Below the pieces are notes generated by a model that saw nothing but the letters and a program-made list of their open reading frames with translations, had not been told where the DNA came from and searched no databases. 64,000 bases of DNA. Source: Trochalopteron elliotii (Eukaryota > Chordata > Aves > Passeriformes > Leiothrichidae). Both the position numbers and the translations under genes were made by a program. This document shows, piece after piece, positions 48,701 to 61,067 of this stretch (position 1 is the first letter of the stretch; each line of letters begins with the position of its first letter). The DNA lies in NCBI GenBank assembly GCA_024734555.1, contig JANPWX010020113.1, forward strand, positions 1-64,000. The letters are read 5' to 3'.

Positions 48701-50821
48701 TGTTTTATGACCAAATATTGCATGTGCAGGTGCCTCCTTAGACTTATATTTGTCTCTAAGGAGCAATTCTGTTAATTTACTAATTTCTGTGTGTGAAAAC
48801 TAAGGACACATGAGGTACAACTGTAATCTGCTGGTGCATGCAGAATGGTTTTTGTAAGTGTTTTGTAATACACGGGAAGTATTAAACTGCCTAGTCAAAA
48901 TTCTTATTTAACTCTTGAGTACTTAAGACCAAGTATAAAGAGCAGAAAATAGGTGCAGTGTTAGTCCAGCCTAAACTGTGAAACATCTGACTGTTCTATT
49001 TTACCTTTTTCAACATTAAGGGAATAAAATAGTTCTCCTTATGTAGAAAAGCTACAAAATGTGTATTTCCTTAGCTTTTTCTGTTTCTAATAGTTGGACT
49101 CAATAGACAAACACCAACTTTGGCAAAGAGTCATTAGCAAACTGTTTCTAATTTAGCATCATTAAACAATGTGAGTCTGCAAATTTAAGCTATGAATGAC
49201 TCAATGAATGCAAACCCTTTGTCAAACAGATAAATGTGGATGTGATACTAAGGCTCCCAGAGTCGTTAAATGCTGGTAGGAACAAAAGCTTTATAGCACT
49301 GACTGAGCCAAATATTGCTTTGTTTCTGTGGAAAATAAATTTGAATTAACCAGCAGGCTGTAATTATGCTGCAAACAGCTTGAGACCTGTGATTGTTTAG
49401 TTGTTTAAGAAGGAATTTTAAAGAAAATATTTTCTATGTGCATATTCTTAGGAAATCGTACAAAAACAGTTGATGTTGCTCAGTCCTCTTCTGCTGACTT
49501 TGTGGCAACTGATCTTCTGCTGGCTTTGATCACAGTGTGACCTTACTAGAAAGCGATACAAAAACGTTTTAAGTGATGTAGGGAGTATCTTTCTTTCTGT
49601 GTTCTCCTACTTGCCATTGAGATTCACTGGTGCTGGGAACAGTGACAATGTCTTCAATCACCTGAGTGTTTATAGTAGCTCTCATCATTTCTCTTGATGT
49701 GCGCTTGTGTGCTTGGACACAATATGGTGATTGCATGTTGAAGTCCAGAGACTTGATTGTACTAAAAACAAAAGGGGGAAAAAAAGAATGGAAAGGTTAA
49801 GGCTTGACATTTAAGTACTAGTCTCCAAAACTTTGCTTCTAGAAATAGCTTCAGTTGGTTACCTGGAGTGTAACTGTGGTTAAGCATGTGTCATTGTCCC
49901 TGTCCTTCAAGTGAGATTGTAGTTGTTCCCCTTGTAGTCTTGCTGCCTTTGGTGATGGTGCTGGAAGAGCTGCTCAGCCTGCGTTGCTTCTGTACTGACT
50001 TTCACCTTCTTCAGCTGGTCACTGCAATGAGCATCTTGTGCTGTAACTGTGTCAGAACAGCAGACAAAGCTGGTGCACTGTCTGCCTCTGCCCATCAGTG
50101 TGTGCCCACAAATGACCTTCGTCCTTCTCTGCCAATTTTGGGATTTTGCAAGTCCTGTATCCTCATCTCCTGCTTCCCTTGGCCAGAGCCTTGTAAAAGT
50201 AAAAGACCACTGCTTTGGTCTATTATATAGAGTCTGTTTTTATGTTCTCCTTTTACAGAACACCCTCAGTTTAGAGGAAAGGTGGAAAGTGGGACATCTA
50301 TTTGCTTTTTAATTTACGAAACAGTAAGTTTTACTTTGTGCCTTTCTCCTGGAGTGGAGATTTAGAAGAGCTTAGTATGAAGTTACTAAGCAAATATTTT
50401 TAAATGTTCTGCTGTTACTGCTGCCCTTCTAATGTATGAAAAAGATCAGGTATAAAAAGTGAAATATTAAAATATAAACATCAGAACATTGTCCAAAGTG
50501 AGCAGTATTCTGCACTAGCTGCCATAGCTGTTTTAGGAGATTGTATTCACAGTAATTACAGTGCAATGAAAATTCACTTGAGGCAGAAGGTTTGTAAACT
50601 TCTGGTTGTGGTGGCCCCTTTCAAGTGGACAGAATTAAATAGCATTTTAAAGAAATTCAGTAGCCTGACAAATACAAGCTGTTTTTAGTTTCAGTGGCAG
50701 CCTCAAGTTCATCTAATAAAAATATGGTCTTTAAACTCACCAGTAAAAACAGTGACATCTGAAGCCAATAGCGTAGAACAACTGGCCATAGTGATAAAAG
50801 TTATGTTGCATTAATATAGTG
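45742..50821 (+). other. KLHL13 intron 1, part downstream of the provirus
   Basis: AT-rich intron without a recognised exon or repeat. The short open frame at 49886-50312 has no domain and no splice context. Confidence 0.6.
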
Positions 50822-51379
50822 TGTTATAAAGGTATATTATAAAGATAGCTTCTTACAAATATTAAAGTGAATGCTATATGTATAAAAATATAGTTTTTAT
50901 TTCTGCTATTAGCAAAACTTATACATAGTAGTGAGATAGTTGATATGTAGTCATGCGTGTAACTAAATGGCCTGTTTGATTGAAATAACATCCAGCGAAC
51001 ATATAGTAGAGACTCTGCTGTTAACATGCCAACTATCAACACTGACTGTCTGTAAAAAGTGAAGACCAATGCCCAAGCTGAAAGTGATAACAAAGACACA
51101 GCCAAGACACACGCATGCTCTAAAAAGGCGGACCCAAGGAGGGGCCATACTAAACAGTTCCTAGAATATAGAAACTAGTTTGTGGAAAAGTTTGAATATG
51201 CAACAGAATGATGCAATAGAAAGGGTATTTAAAGAAGGCCTCTGAAATAGCAAGCTGTGCACTTCGCTGAATGCCAAGTCACCTGGTCATACTTTGCTTT
51301 TTTTCTGTCTCCTAATTGTCTTAATTTTTTTTAACATTTTTTTTTAAATTTACCAAAAAAGTAAACCTCGTTTTTAACA
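50822..51379 (+). mobile_element. Diverged solo LTR, same family as 2449-3005
   Basis: It starts TGTTATAAAGG and ends CTCGTTTTTAACA. Its length (558 bp) and order of motifs match the LTR at 2449-3005, including GGCGGACCCAAGGAGGGGCC and GGGTATTTAAAGAA. The flanks (AGTG and GAAC) do not form a clear target duplication, so one end may have mutated or recombined. Confidence 0.8.
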
Positions 51380-51485
51380 GAACTGAGGTCTGAACCTACT
51401 CGTTGGTCTGTGGAGAGGAGTTAACTTGCTATGTCAGCCTATTGGAACAAAAATGACCTTTTTTCTTTCTTTCTTCTGCTAGCTG

Positions 51486-52146
51486 TGAGAAAAATGGCAG
51501 GAGACGATGTTTTCTCCTTTAAATGCCTTTATTAAAATATCAGCTCTTTTAGAAACAGGTGCCTGGGGGGGATGGGGTGGCCTCCACCGTAGTGCTGAGA
51601 AGGAGAGGGGGGCTGGGCACTCTGCTGCTGCACACAGCCGAGTGGGGAATTAGCCTCCCCCCTCACGGGAGCATGCTCCCGACAATTCCATTTCAACGTG
51701 GTTCTGCCGAGGAGTCGATTGTTTAGAATGGTTTTCTGGTCACAGCGAGATCAAAATTTCAGGCATTAGTTGGCTTTTACTTCTCAGTCTTTATTGCTGC
51801 CATTCCTTTTGTTTTAAGTTGTTGCAAAAGAGACTTAATTACTGTTTGTTTTAAAAGTTGTCCCGATTTTCCTGAGGCATTGCATCCTGGGATTCTTAAT
51901 TACCATAAGGGGTGTTAGAGTTTGGTTCTTGATGAGTGGGGGGGGGTGAAGTAGCCAGGCAGAGTAGAGAGGTGTAGGAGTCTTACATTGCCATGGAAAC
52001 GACATTCTTGCCTGACAGGCCACGAAGACATATTACAAAATGAGTACCAACAGTTTCTAACATTTAACTTTACAATTCTATAACTAATAACTTCTAACTT
52101 TATACTTTAATTTTTAAGAGTTTTTTTTTAAACCTCGTTTTTCACA
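51486..52146 (-). mobile_element. Solo LTR, 4-bp target duplication GCTG
   Basis: The 661-bp element begins TGAGAAAAATGG and ends TTTTTCACA on the plus strand, flanked by GCTG at 51482-51485 and 52147-52150. AATAAA on the minus strand (complement of 51528-51533) near one end suggests minus orientation. A G run at 51939-51947 and a GC-rich part contrast with the flanks. The last bases, AAACCTCGTTTTTCACA, resemble the end of the LTR at 50822-51379, possibly a distant relationship. Confidence 0.75.
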
Positions 52147-52150
52147 GCTG

Positions 52151-55100
52151 GAATCATGTATCTGTTTTAAAATATGAACTTGCATTTCCTATCAAAACCT
52201 TTTTGTAATAAGAAATCATTAGCAGTTGATAAAACTGGTTAGATTTACTGGGTTGCTGATACCATAAAAGAATTAAATTAGAAATTCTTGATAAAAAGTA
52301 GTAATAAAAGGAAGAGATGTTATTTTAGGGGACGACAAGTATAAAAGTAACTTCTTTGCCTGAATAAAGGATTTCCTGAAATCGTATGAGTAGACGATAT
52401 GGAATGGAAATGTGCAATACCATGACTGCATAATTTTTTCATCTATATTATATTAACATTTGAATTTCATAAAAAACATTAAGTTTTTCTTTAATACAAT
52501 GCTGCCATATCAGTTCTGCTTACTGAGCTCCAAGGTGGCCAAGTACTTTGTTGGGGAATTCCTAAATTCATTAATCATGAAGTTGGAACATCTATACATA
52601 ATGGGAAGACAGCAGTATAGTAAATAAGGTTTTTTTTGTAGACTAAGCTTACTAAAATACTCTTTGGCAGATTATGCATACAAAGTAAAAAAATATTGTT
52701 TTTAATAGCAAATGAAAGTTTTGCTGTCTTTTACTGGCCTTTTAATTAATAGGTTCATTAGCAAATTACATGCATAGGTGCATGCATAGGATAGCCCTGG
52801 AATGTACCAGGGGTTTTTTTTTTTTTTTTGATATGTCATAAAATCATAAAGATTTGGCCTGCAATAGGAATACCCTAATATGAAATTTAAATTTCTGTCC
52901 TTGTTACCTGATAAATACCAGAGTCTTGGCACATGCCAGGGGTGATTGCATCTGAAGCCATTTTACCAGCAACCAGAACACTTGTGGTCATGGTTCATTG
53001 AACAGCAATTTGACAGAGAAAATAAGGTTATAGTCCTTTCAAAAATGAACTATTGAGCTTCACCAAATTATGAACTCACTCTCTGGCCAATCTGGCTTTG
53101 GCAAAGCTTTTACTGAGTTATGTTAAGACTGGATTTTAAATAAAGTGGAGAACATGGAGTCTAAAATATCTGTAGCTGTAGGCTGATCTCCTTACTTTGT
53201 TTTCAAAGAATCTCTACAGTAGTTTGAGAAACAGATTAATGGATTACTGCTGGAAATTAACAAATCCTTAATAATATTCTTAGTTGCCTTGTTTCTGTTG
53301 CATCAGAATAAACTTGACTACTTCTGAAGAAAACATAAGAGAGTATTGGTTTATTTCATTTGTGCCACTAAGCTCTACAAAATGGCAAATGCATGATTTG
53401 AATATTCTAGTTGAGAATAAAATCTGTCATGATTTTCATGGATCTTTGCTTATCATGGGTTACCTGAATGTCTCTGAACTGTTTTAACAGGTTAGTATTT
53501 GCTAAGTGGTTTAGACAGCAGTTTGCCTCTGTGAATCATGTTGCAACTCCAGCCAGTGAAATCTGTCAGTATTTGCTGGAAAGTTAAAGCATGTTAATAT
53601 CCAAATAATGAACACTCCATATTTCATCACTACAAAAAATATCAGTTGGAAATACTTGGAGGATTAACTTGGAGTCATGAGAAAAGGACATTTGGTTACA
53701 GCCTCTAGGAAAAAACTGTGTTGTACTTGAAAGAATCAACATGCTGTTAGAAAGAAAATTCTGATTCAACCTACTTTGTGATAGCAACTAATTAACCTCT
53801 GGCACCTCCCTCTGAACTGCAAGCCACTGCTTCCCAGAGGTTACAGAAATGCAGTTCCTCTGCCTTCCTCTTGCAGTGTTAATATTCATTTCACACTCAA
53901 CTCCAACATTCCCTTGTTCTTACCACTATGATGTTCAACCCTCTCCAGACCAAGTGTGTATGTTGATGGTGGTTTTAACATCCACATTTAGAGCAGCTTG
54001 TTGTGAATTCTCACTACATGTTACTGTAGTTTTAACTTTTAACTTTTGTTTCCTAACTTTTTTAAACTCTGGTTAAAAACGGTACTGTTCCACTTCTTGT
54101 TTAATGATTTCTATTGATCAGAACAATAGAATTAATTAGAAAGTGAATTAACTTTCTCCTTTGGTAGTATGCCTAATTGTGATATACTGTACTTGAAGTA
54201 AAAAAAAATCAATATGTTTACATTCATTACTATTGAGTTAATTATAGTGCTTCGTAGACCTATATTAATAAATGTAAATAATTCCTTTGGTAAGTGTCCA
54301 AACAATATAGATGAACTTACTGTGGTTTTGTTGGGAAGTCAGTTGGACATTCAGCACATTTCCCATCTGTTCTGGGTGTGAATGGCAGAGTTATTTCTCA
54401 ATCTTAATGTTACAACCCCTGCAACAGAAGCTACATTCTGAATACTTAAGGACAAACAGCCAAGAAACTTGTCTGTTTCTTTTCGTAATGATTTTAAGTG
54501 ACGTGTTCACTTTCTATTTTCTTCCAAGTTCAGAGAAAGTATTTTAAATACTCCTTCATGTAGCATCTATCTGATCTGACATTTTGGGAAGATGCTTCAA
54601 AAGCAAAGAGTCAGATTCATGCTTGTTGAATCTGTTGTTCTTCACACCCACGCTTGCAAGTCTCCCCACATTATTTTGTATTTCTTCTTAGAAAGACATG
54701 TACAAATTTAGAGACTGGATGTCCTTTGAAATTATGTAAGACTCTTGCCTCCATGCAATTGTATGAAAACTAAAATAAACAAAACCCACCAAACCCAAAA
54801 CACCCTAGAACCGAGTGAACAAAAATATTTTGGGTCATGAACCAGCAACTGCTTGCTGCTCTGTTGCATAGTTGTATTTGTTGGATGCAGAGATAGTCTG
54901 GAGAGCCCTTTTCTAAGGTATACCCTGTAAACTTTGTTTAAATTACTCTGGTTTTGTTTTATAAAACAGAGATAATTGTGTTTAAAAAATAGCAGAAATC
55001 TTGCATGCCGCAATTCACCCACATTAGTTTATTCAGCTGAATACATTAGAAGTCACAGCTGTTTACCTTTGTGTACCCTTGTTCCTACAATGTTATGTCT

Positions 55101-56469
55101 GTGTGCATAAAATCTCACTGTTTCAAACCCATGTACACTGTTAAATGCTGAATTTGTTTTGAATATGTTTTTGTAGCTGACCTTTTGTACTCATGGCTTT
55201 GAACAAGGCACATTGATGCTATGAGGGTAATATGTGAGTTTCAGAAAGTGCTCTACATGGTCTTTGTACCCGAAGAAGGTGGGGGTAAATATTTTTTTTA
55301 AAAAGGAAATGATGAAAATTATTTTTCTTCCACAAATTTCAAATTTGTCCTTACATAGTGATCATAAAACTGGGGAAAAGGAGGGGGATTTTAAGCACAT
55401 CCTTGTTACTTAAAGTAATTTCTGAAACTAGCGTGGAGGCCAATGTTTTAACCTGCATGTTTAAAATTTGGAAATCTTTTTGTATATGAAATTTACAGCA
55501 ATTATGTCAAACAGCTATAAATCTTTTTTGAGATATGGAGTCTTGATTAACAATGGAGATGCCCTCTTCTGTGGATTAATAGCTTATGTTTGCTAATTAA
55601 AATTGTGTACATATTCATTATGCCTCTATACAAGCTCATAGGTAGAACATTAGATCACAGAAATTACAGAAACTAGTTGTTATTTTTCTGTAGAAGAATT
55701 TTATTTACATTGTATAATAATTACAGATTAGCATAGTTAGGTTCTCAGATGTAACCTAATTTACATCTCAAGATGAAAATAGTAGGCTAATAATACTGTA
55801 GTAATTCTTTAACAATTGTACCAAAAATTAGCTCGTTCTGTCTAGATTTGGACAGTAATTGCTTGGAATCAAATCTTGAATTAAACTTATGAAGTATTTG
55901 CCTGCACAGTAGCAAAACACTGGATATCATGTCCTAAAGAGTTCTAATTACGTGTTTCTAAAAGCAGGTTAAAGCTGCAGCTTGAAACTCCATGATGTAT
56001 ATTTTCTATTATGAATAGTCATGCATGAATGAGGCGTAATGCAAGTTGTAAGAATGAAAATACTTTCTTTAATATTACACTTAAAATTTCAGTGTTTCAC
56101 CAGTTTGCCAAGGAAAAGGTAAGATGCTTGATTTTGGAAACCAGATGAAACCTCTAAAAGAATCCTAAAATACTGGCTCATAGAAATAACATAGTGTGCA
56201 AGTGTCTAAATCAGGGAGCTGGGTATGGAAAGAAAAGGAAAAACTTACTAGCTAAAAAGTAGTTATGTCTTTTTAGCGACTGTTAACGCTTCACTTTCTT
56301 GAATTAGCTGAAGGGAACCACTAAGGACTGATTCTGTTGCCTGCTGATTTTTTTTCCCTGTAGCCTCTGTGCTGTCACATTTCATGCCAGAAGACTATGG
56401 TTTTAGAACAAAAGATCACTGAATGAAAATGAGTTTGGTCTTAAGGTTTCTCTGTTCCAATTTTCTTAG
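52151..56469 (+). other. KLHL13 intron 1, 3' part
   Basis: AT-rich intron. A T run lies at 52813-52829. No repeat or exon was recognised before the acceptor at 56465-56469 (TTTTCTTAG). Confidence 0.6.
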
Positions 56470-56611
56470 ATCTCTGGTGGAAGAGGAGGATCCTCATATG
56501 AAAGTATCTCTTGGTAGCAGCGATATGGGCGTCTCTGCCCATCTACAGTCTTTGAAGACAGGAACCACAAGATTTTTCACCAGCAATACTCACAGTTCTG
56601 TGGTATTGCAG
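56470..56611 (+). CDS. KLHL13: KLHL13, second coding exon
   Basis: The exon lies between acceptor CCAATTTTCTTAG and donor GTAATT. Its first base completes the Ile codon left open by exon 1, and then 47 codons follow in frame ([15 protein letters not shown]... to ...[10 protein letters not shown]). This is the conserved low-complexity segment just before the BTB domain of KLHL13; its close paralogue KLHL9 is usually encoded by an intronless gene, so the spliced structure favours KLHL13. The exon ends at phase 0. No change in the sequence suggests loss of function. Confidence 0.94.
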
Positions 56612-57816
56612 GTAATTAAATATTCTTATGCCTGTATTGAGCTGTACTGAGAATTTTGGCTGCTGTAAGCAATGTGTCCACTCAACAGATTTTATTATTC
56701 TAATAATTCTTATAAAGCCTAAAAAACTCTCATGTTCTTGTGCTGTCAATGCTCACAAGCAAGCATTGCTTGGGACTTCTTTTCCTGTGAGATAGAGGTT
56801 CAGCTTTTAGTAGCAGCTTTGAAAAAAAACCTGGTCTTTTTCTGGGGTCCTATCCCAGTCCACTCTCAAGCTCTAAGAGGTAACAACATTTAAATTCTGA
56901 CGTGACAGCTGTATCAAAGAAGCTCACTTAAATATTATTATTTAATTAAGTAAGGCATGTCCCTAAGATGGCAGAGCCCTGCCAGGTTTGGTATAATGCC
57001 CTGTGCTGGGTCTGACTATAGCACTACTGTGTGGTAGAACATCTATAGGAGACAATTCTTGCTAGTATTAGAAAAATACCAGTTTGAAGGAAAATGTTTA
57101 ATGTTTGAGCTTCTGTTCCACAGTAAATGAAGGAGGAGAGTATTTAATCCATCCTCCATTATCCACAACTGTGCACATCTTGGGAGGAAATTTTGCTCTA
57201 GGATGCCACTGTAGATTACTTTATTTTTTATTGCAGTTAGATGTTATAAGTAATTCAGAGGAGATCAGATGTATAATGAGAGCTTATTTTGGAGTTTTTA
57301 GCATATCAACTTTGATAACAAATTTGATAATCATAGAACCAGCTAACAGCTTTCCTTTCAGGCCACAGACTTTTGCAGCCTGTTAGGTTGCAAACCCCTT
57401 AAATTGCTGTGGAACAGAATTATATCTAGAACGCATATGTGACCAGAAGGGGTAGGTCCAAAAAAGATAGTAGTCCCTACCTGAAACAACTGCTATTGGG
57501 AAAGCTTACAAGAGAAACTCCTTCCTGAAAATAACTTAACTATTTGAATAAAACTACTTTCTAAGGCCTGGTGTACTTTGCATTCATCAGCTGTATCTGG
57601 AAAATAATGATTATTCTGCTTGTTTTCAATTAATAATGTTCATTGAATATATTACAGATAATATTTTTAAGATGACAAATTATTTCTTTGTCATTTTTTT
57701 GGACCTACAGTACACGTGTACATAAAAGTAAATAAATATTTACATAAAGGAAATAAAAGAGATTCCTAGTCTCCTCCCAAATCAAAGGGATGCTTTGCAT
57801 TGTGCTTTTCTTGCAG
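56612..57816 (+). other. KLHL13 intron 2
   Basis: A 1,205-bp intron, GTAATT to TTGCAG. Nothing else was recognised in it. Confidence 0.85.
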
Positions 57817-57949
57817 GGTTTTGACCAACTGCGAGTGGAAGGTTTGCTCTGTGATGTGACACTTGTTCCTGGAGATGGTGATGAGGTGTTTCCTGTCCAC
57901 AGAGCAATGATGGCTTCTGCAAGTGATTACTTCAAGGCCATGTTCACAG
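57817..57949 (+). CDS. KLHL13: KLHL13, third coding exon (start of BTB domain)
   Basis: The exon encodes 44 codons plus one base, from [16 protein letters not shown] to SDYFKAMFT. It covers the first half of the BTB/POZ fold, including the D-x-x-LCDV and FPVHRAMMA motifs typical of BTB-kelch proteins; the BTB domain mediates dimerisation and CUL3 binding. The acceptor is CTTTTCTTGCAG, and the donor is ACAG/GTGGTG, weak at positions +3 to +6 but required by the phase. The single leftover G is completed by the GA that opens the next exon to give Gly. Confidence 0.95.
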
Positions 57950-58199
57950 GTGGTGTTTTTATTAAAGCCATGTACTGCTGTCTCCAAATTGCTCTAATTC
58001 AGACACTCAGACACAAGTTCAGTGCTGTGTGTGAATCAGTCCAGGATTGCAAACAACACTGTGGACTAAACATCTCTCTATTTGCATATGGGATTTTTAA
58101 ATTAAATTTTAAAATTGTATTTTAATCATCTCTAAATTTATGAAATAATTTCAACCCCATCAAAATGATCATATACATTTACCTGCATGTCTATTTCAG

Positions 58200-58396
58200 G
58201 AGGAATGAAGGAACAAGATTTAATGTGCATTAAGCTTCATGGTGTGAACAAAATAGGCCTAAAGAAGATCATTGATTTCATCTATACTGCAAAACTTTCC
58301 CTTAACATGGACAACCTTCAGGACACTCTGGAAGCTGCCAGTTTTTTGCAGATTTTACCTGTTTTAGACTTCTGTAAAGTATTTCTTATCTCTGGG
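58200..58396 (+). CDS. KLHL13: KLHL13, fourth coding exon (end of BTB domain)
   Basis: The exon opens with two bases completing Gly, followed by 65 codons ([19 protein letters not shown]... to ...[10 protein letters not shown]). It completes the BTB domain and enters the linker to the BACK domain. The acceptor is ATGTCTATTTCAG, and the donor is GGG/GTAAGA at phase 0. The four exons give 190 residues of a protein usually about 650 residues long. The BACK and Kelch exons were looked for in 58397-64000 and were not found, so they lie further downstream. Confidence 0.95.
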
Positions 58397-59920
58397 GTAA
58401 GACTATTTGTTTCCCATTTACAATGTTTAAAGCCTTGGTATGTAGTTTTGCTTTTTCTTCTGTGATGACACTGACTTACATAATAGTCAAAGTTATGTCT
58501 AAAACTTGCCATTATTCATAGTTTAGATTCACAGAGAACAAATTTGCTTTATAGTTTCCTTGAAAAACTTGGTTTTCTTCTGAGTTGCATACAGTATGAG
58601 TTTGATACAAGTGTTTTACCACATTAAAATTCTTCCCTTACAAGTCTGATATGAGATGTTTCAGGGTCTCCCTGCATGATTTCACTCACTCTAGCATTAG
58701 TCTGCTTGTTGCATTCATTTTATTCCTGTAGTTACAGCCCTTCAATCTCAATGGGGGTGCAGTTGCCTGTTTTCTGACTCAAACACAGTATAAAAGCAAC
58801 ACCAGATAGGATCCCTCACTACCTTTCCTTGCCCTCCTGTCCTGCCAGCAATGAGGAGCACCTGCTCTGTGGGGCTGTAGAACAGCGGTGGTGCAAGAGC
58901 TGTGCTGTCAAAGCAGTTCTGCCTGGAGAGAGACTGCAGTTATTTTTAATGTTTCCTGGAGGTTTTCTAATGTCGATGTTAAATGCTTCTATACCTCACT
59001 AGAACTCTGACTTTAACAGGGACACTGGTGTGCTCCACACAAATTACAAAATTATCTGGAATTCAGCTTTTAAATTCTGTAATGAGAAATAAAGAAGCAG
59101 ATATTCATGTTGCTCTGCAGAGTACAGGCATAGAAATGTGACCTCCCTAACTGAAAATATGTACCAGGATTTATGCAAACCAGAAGGACTCCAAGCTGGT
59201 AATAACAGCAATCTGTTTCATACGATGCGTTAGAGATATTTAGGCTTGATAATGCCTTTTTGCTTGTAATTTGGAAATATTTTCTAACCGACCAGTCATC
59301 TGATAATGCTGTGATAATGTTTCATTAAGCTTAATACTCTTCAATCCAACCCACCTATTTTATGATGCTCAGTGTTTTTTTACCCTCCAAAATGATGCCT
59401 CTCCAGGTTTGACATTACTATAAATACCAGCTTGGAAAAAGATCTTGGTGGTGTTTTGAATCAGGTATTTGAAAAGGGCTCCCTCTGGTGGGAGCTGAGC
59501 CCTGAGGACACTGTGTTGCCCTTTCCCCTTTCTGGGTAGGGCAGCTGCTTGTTTATTTTGCTTTGTTAAGGAAAGAACTTTTTCATATTAAATTGTGTTA
59601 TTGTTTAAAATGCTCATTCTCTGAAAGTGTGTTCACTTGTGATGTTGACTCAGTCACTGTTTTTGTTCAAATAAATATCTTGTTTGATACTGCATTTTCA
59701 AAGAATGAGGAAGACTTTATTAATTATCTTAATTTTATTGGGGTTTTTTTTCAGGAATGCTTTCATTTAGACCATGTCTAAGGGGAAATAATCTCATTCA
59801 TGGTATAGCGGTAGAGGAAGTACAAAATTGAGGTTGTTCTGTTAGCCTAGTTGTTCTTAGCATCCTTATATAAAGAATTTTTGAATGACCTTACTTCTAA
59901 ATTTGTTGAAACAAGAGTTG
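58397..59920 (+). other. KLHL13 intron 4, first part
   Basis: Intron sequence after the donor at 58397. No exon, RNA gene or clear repeat was recognised. Confidence 0.7.
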
Positions 59921-60030
59921 GTGAATGTCCTGGGTTGCAAGTATAAGATATGCACAAAGTATTCTATCACCATCTTCATGAACTGTTGAAACCAATTGCT
60001 GAAGCAGTGTTCTTCCAGATTTCCCCCTCC

Positions 60031-60121
60031 CTCTTCTGTTAAGGTGTCTTCTGTTAAGGTGTCTTCTGCTAATGGGTCTTCTGCTAATGGGTCTTTTGTT
60101 AATGGGTCTTCTGTTAATGGC
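60031..60121. repeat. 15-bp minisatellite in LTR
   Basis: About six units of the pattern TCTTCTGTTAAKGKG, with small variations (AAGGTG, AATGGG). Confidence 0.9.
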
Positions 60122-60409
60122 CTGCTGCATGACTCATAGGTAACTCCCTCCGGGAGTTATCCCTCTTTAATGGGCCATTAAGGACCCCCTGTATGACTCA
60201 TTATCCCATTGTGAGATGCTCCGCCCAGGGGGAGGAGCCAAGCGTTCTCACCTGGATATAATCTGGGATTTGGGACAATATGGGGGACCTTACCCACTGG
60301 ATTCCCAGAGGATCAGAGCTACCAGACCTTTCTACGGGATCACTGCTTCCGTCATCCCACTCAGGTTGTATTCTGACTCTGTCAGTGGTCTTTTGTATTA
60401 TTGCATCTA

Positions 60410-60508
60410 TTTTATTTTATTTTATTTTATTTTATTTTATTTTATTTTATTTTATTTTATTTTATTTTATTTTATTTTATTTTATTTTATTTTATTTTAT
60501 TTTATTTT
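60410..60508. repeat. (TTTTA)n microsatellite
   Basis: About 19-20 nearly perfect TTTTA units inside the LTR, likely to vary in length between individuals. Confidence 0.95.
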
Positions 60509-60582
60509 TCTCTTCTTCCTGTTAAATTGTATTTCTGACTTGAAGCCTCTCACTCGTTTTGCTTTCAAACCACTACAGTGAA

Positions 60583-61061
60583 CAAATGAGCTTCTCCTCG
60601 AAGGAGCATTTCTGTAATTTAAATGAATATTCTGAGCAAGTCTTGAGCTTATTTCTACTGAAGTTAGCTGGCTTTAGAGCTGAGGTAACCATTCCCAGAC
60701 AAATGCCTGTCTTTGAATTGTCTGGGGAGTCCATTATTAAAGAGATTATAGAAGTCAGTTTATGTAAGGCATAATGTAGTTGTTTACTTCATAAGAGGGT
60801 ATTGGAAATGTTTACAAAGAAAAACTGAAGCTTAAGGTAACAACTTAATTTGTGTAACAAAAATAATGAGACCTTCAAAGAACAGTATCTGTTGTAGCTG
60901 ACTTGAAAGTGTTTTTTATTTGCCCTGCACTTACACCCCTCCTGTCAAGTAGCCCATTGCTCTGATTATCTTTGCTCTGCAACCAGACTCTCAAAGAAAC
61001 AATGGAATACTTGCTAAGATGTTTTCAGTCTTACTATTGGTTTTAAATAATTATAGCGGCA
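60583..61061 (+). other. KLHL13 intron 4, between two LTRs
   Basis: AT-rich intron; nothing else was recognised. Confidence 0.6.
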
Positions 61062-61067
61062 CAATAG

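Larger units (their letters stand above)
59926..60577 (+). mobile_element. Solo LTR with internal tandem repeats, 5-bp duplication GTGAA
   Basis: The 652-bp element starts TGTCCTGGGTTGCAAG and ends AAACCACTACA, flanked by GTGAA at 59921-59925 and 60578-60582. A GC-rich GGGGGAGGAGCC segment precedes TATAAT at 60257-60262, giving plus orientation. It contains a ~15-bp minisatellite (60031-60121) and a long TTTTA microsatellite (60410-60508). Open frames across it are artefacts of the repeats. Confidence 0.85.

Noticed and set aside
57950..58125. Extension of the BTB exon beyond 57949 in the same frame
   Set aside because: The reading leaves the BTB fold abruptly, while the donor at 57950 joins in phase to the exon at 58200 and restores the conserved sequence.
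59897..60130. Minus-strand frame with an Arg/Asn/Pro repeat
   Set aside because: It is the translation of the 15-bp minisatellite, with no start context and inside LTR sequence.
60216..60581. 121-codon frame with a Phe/Ile/Leu/Tyr repeat
   Set aside because: It is a translation of the TTTTA microsatellite inside an LTR.
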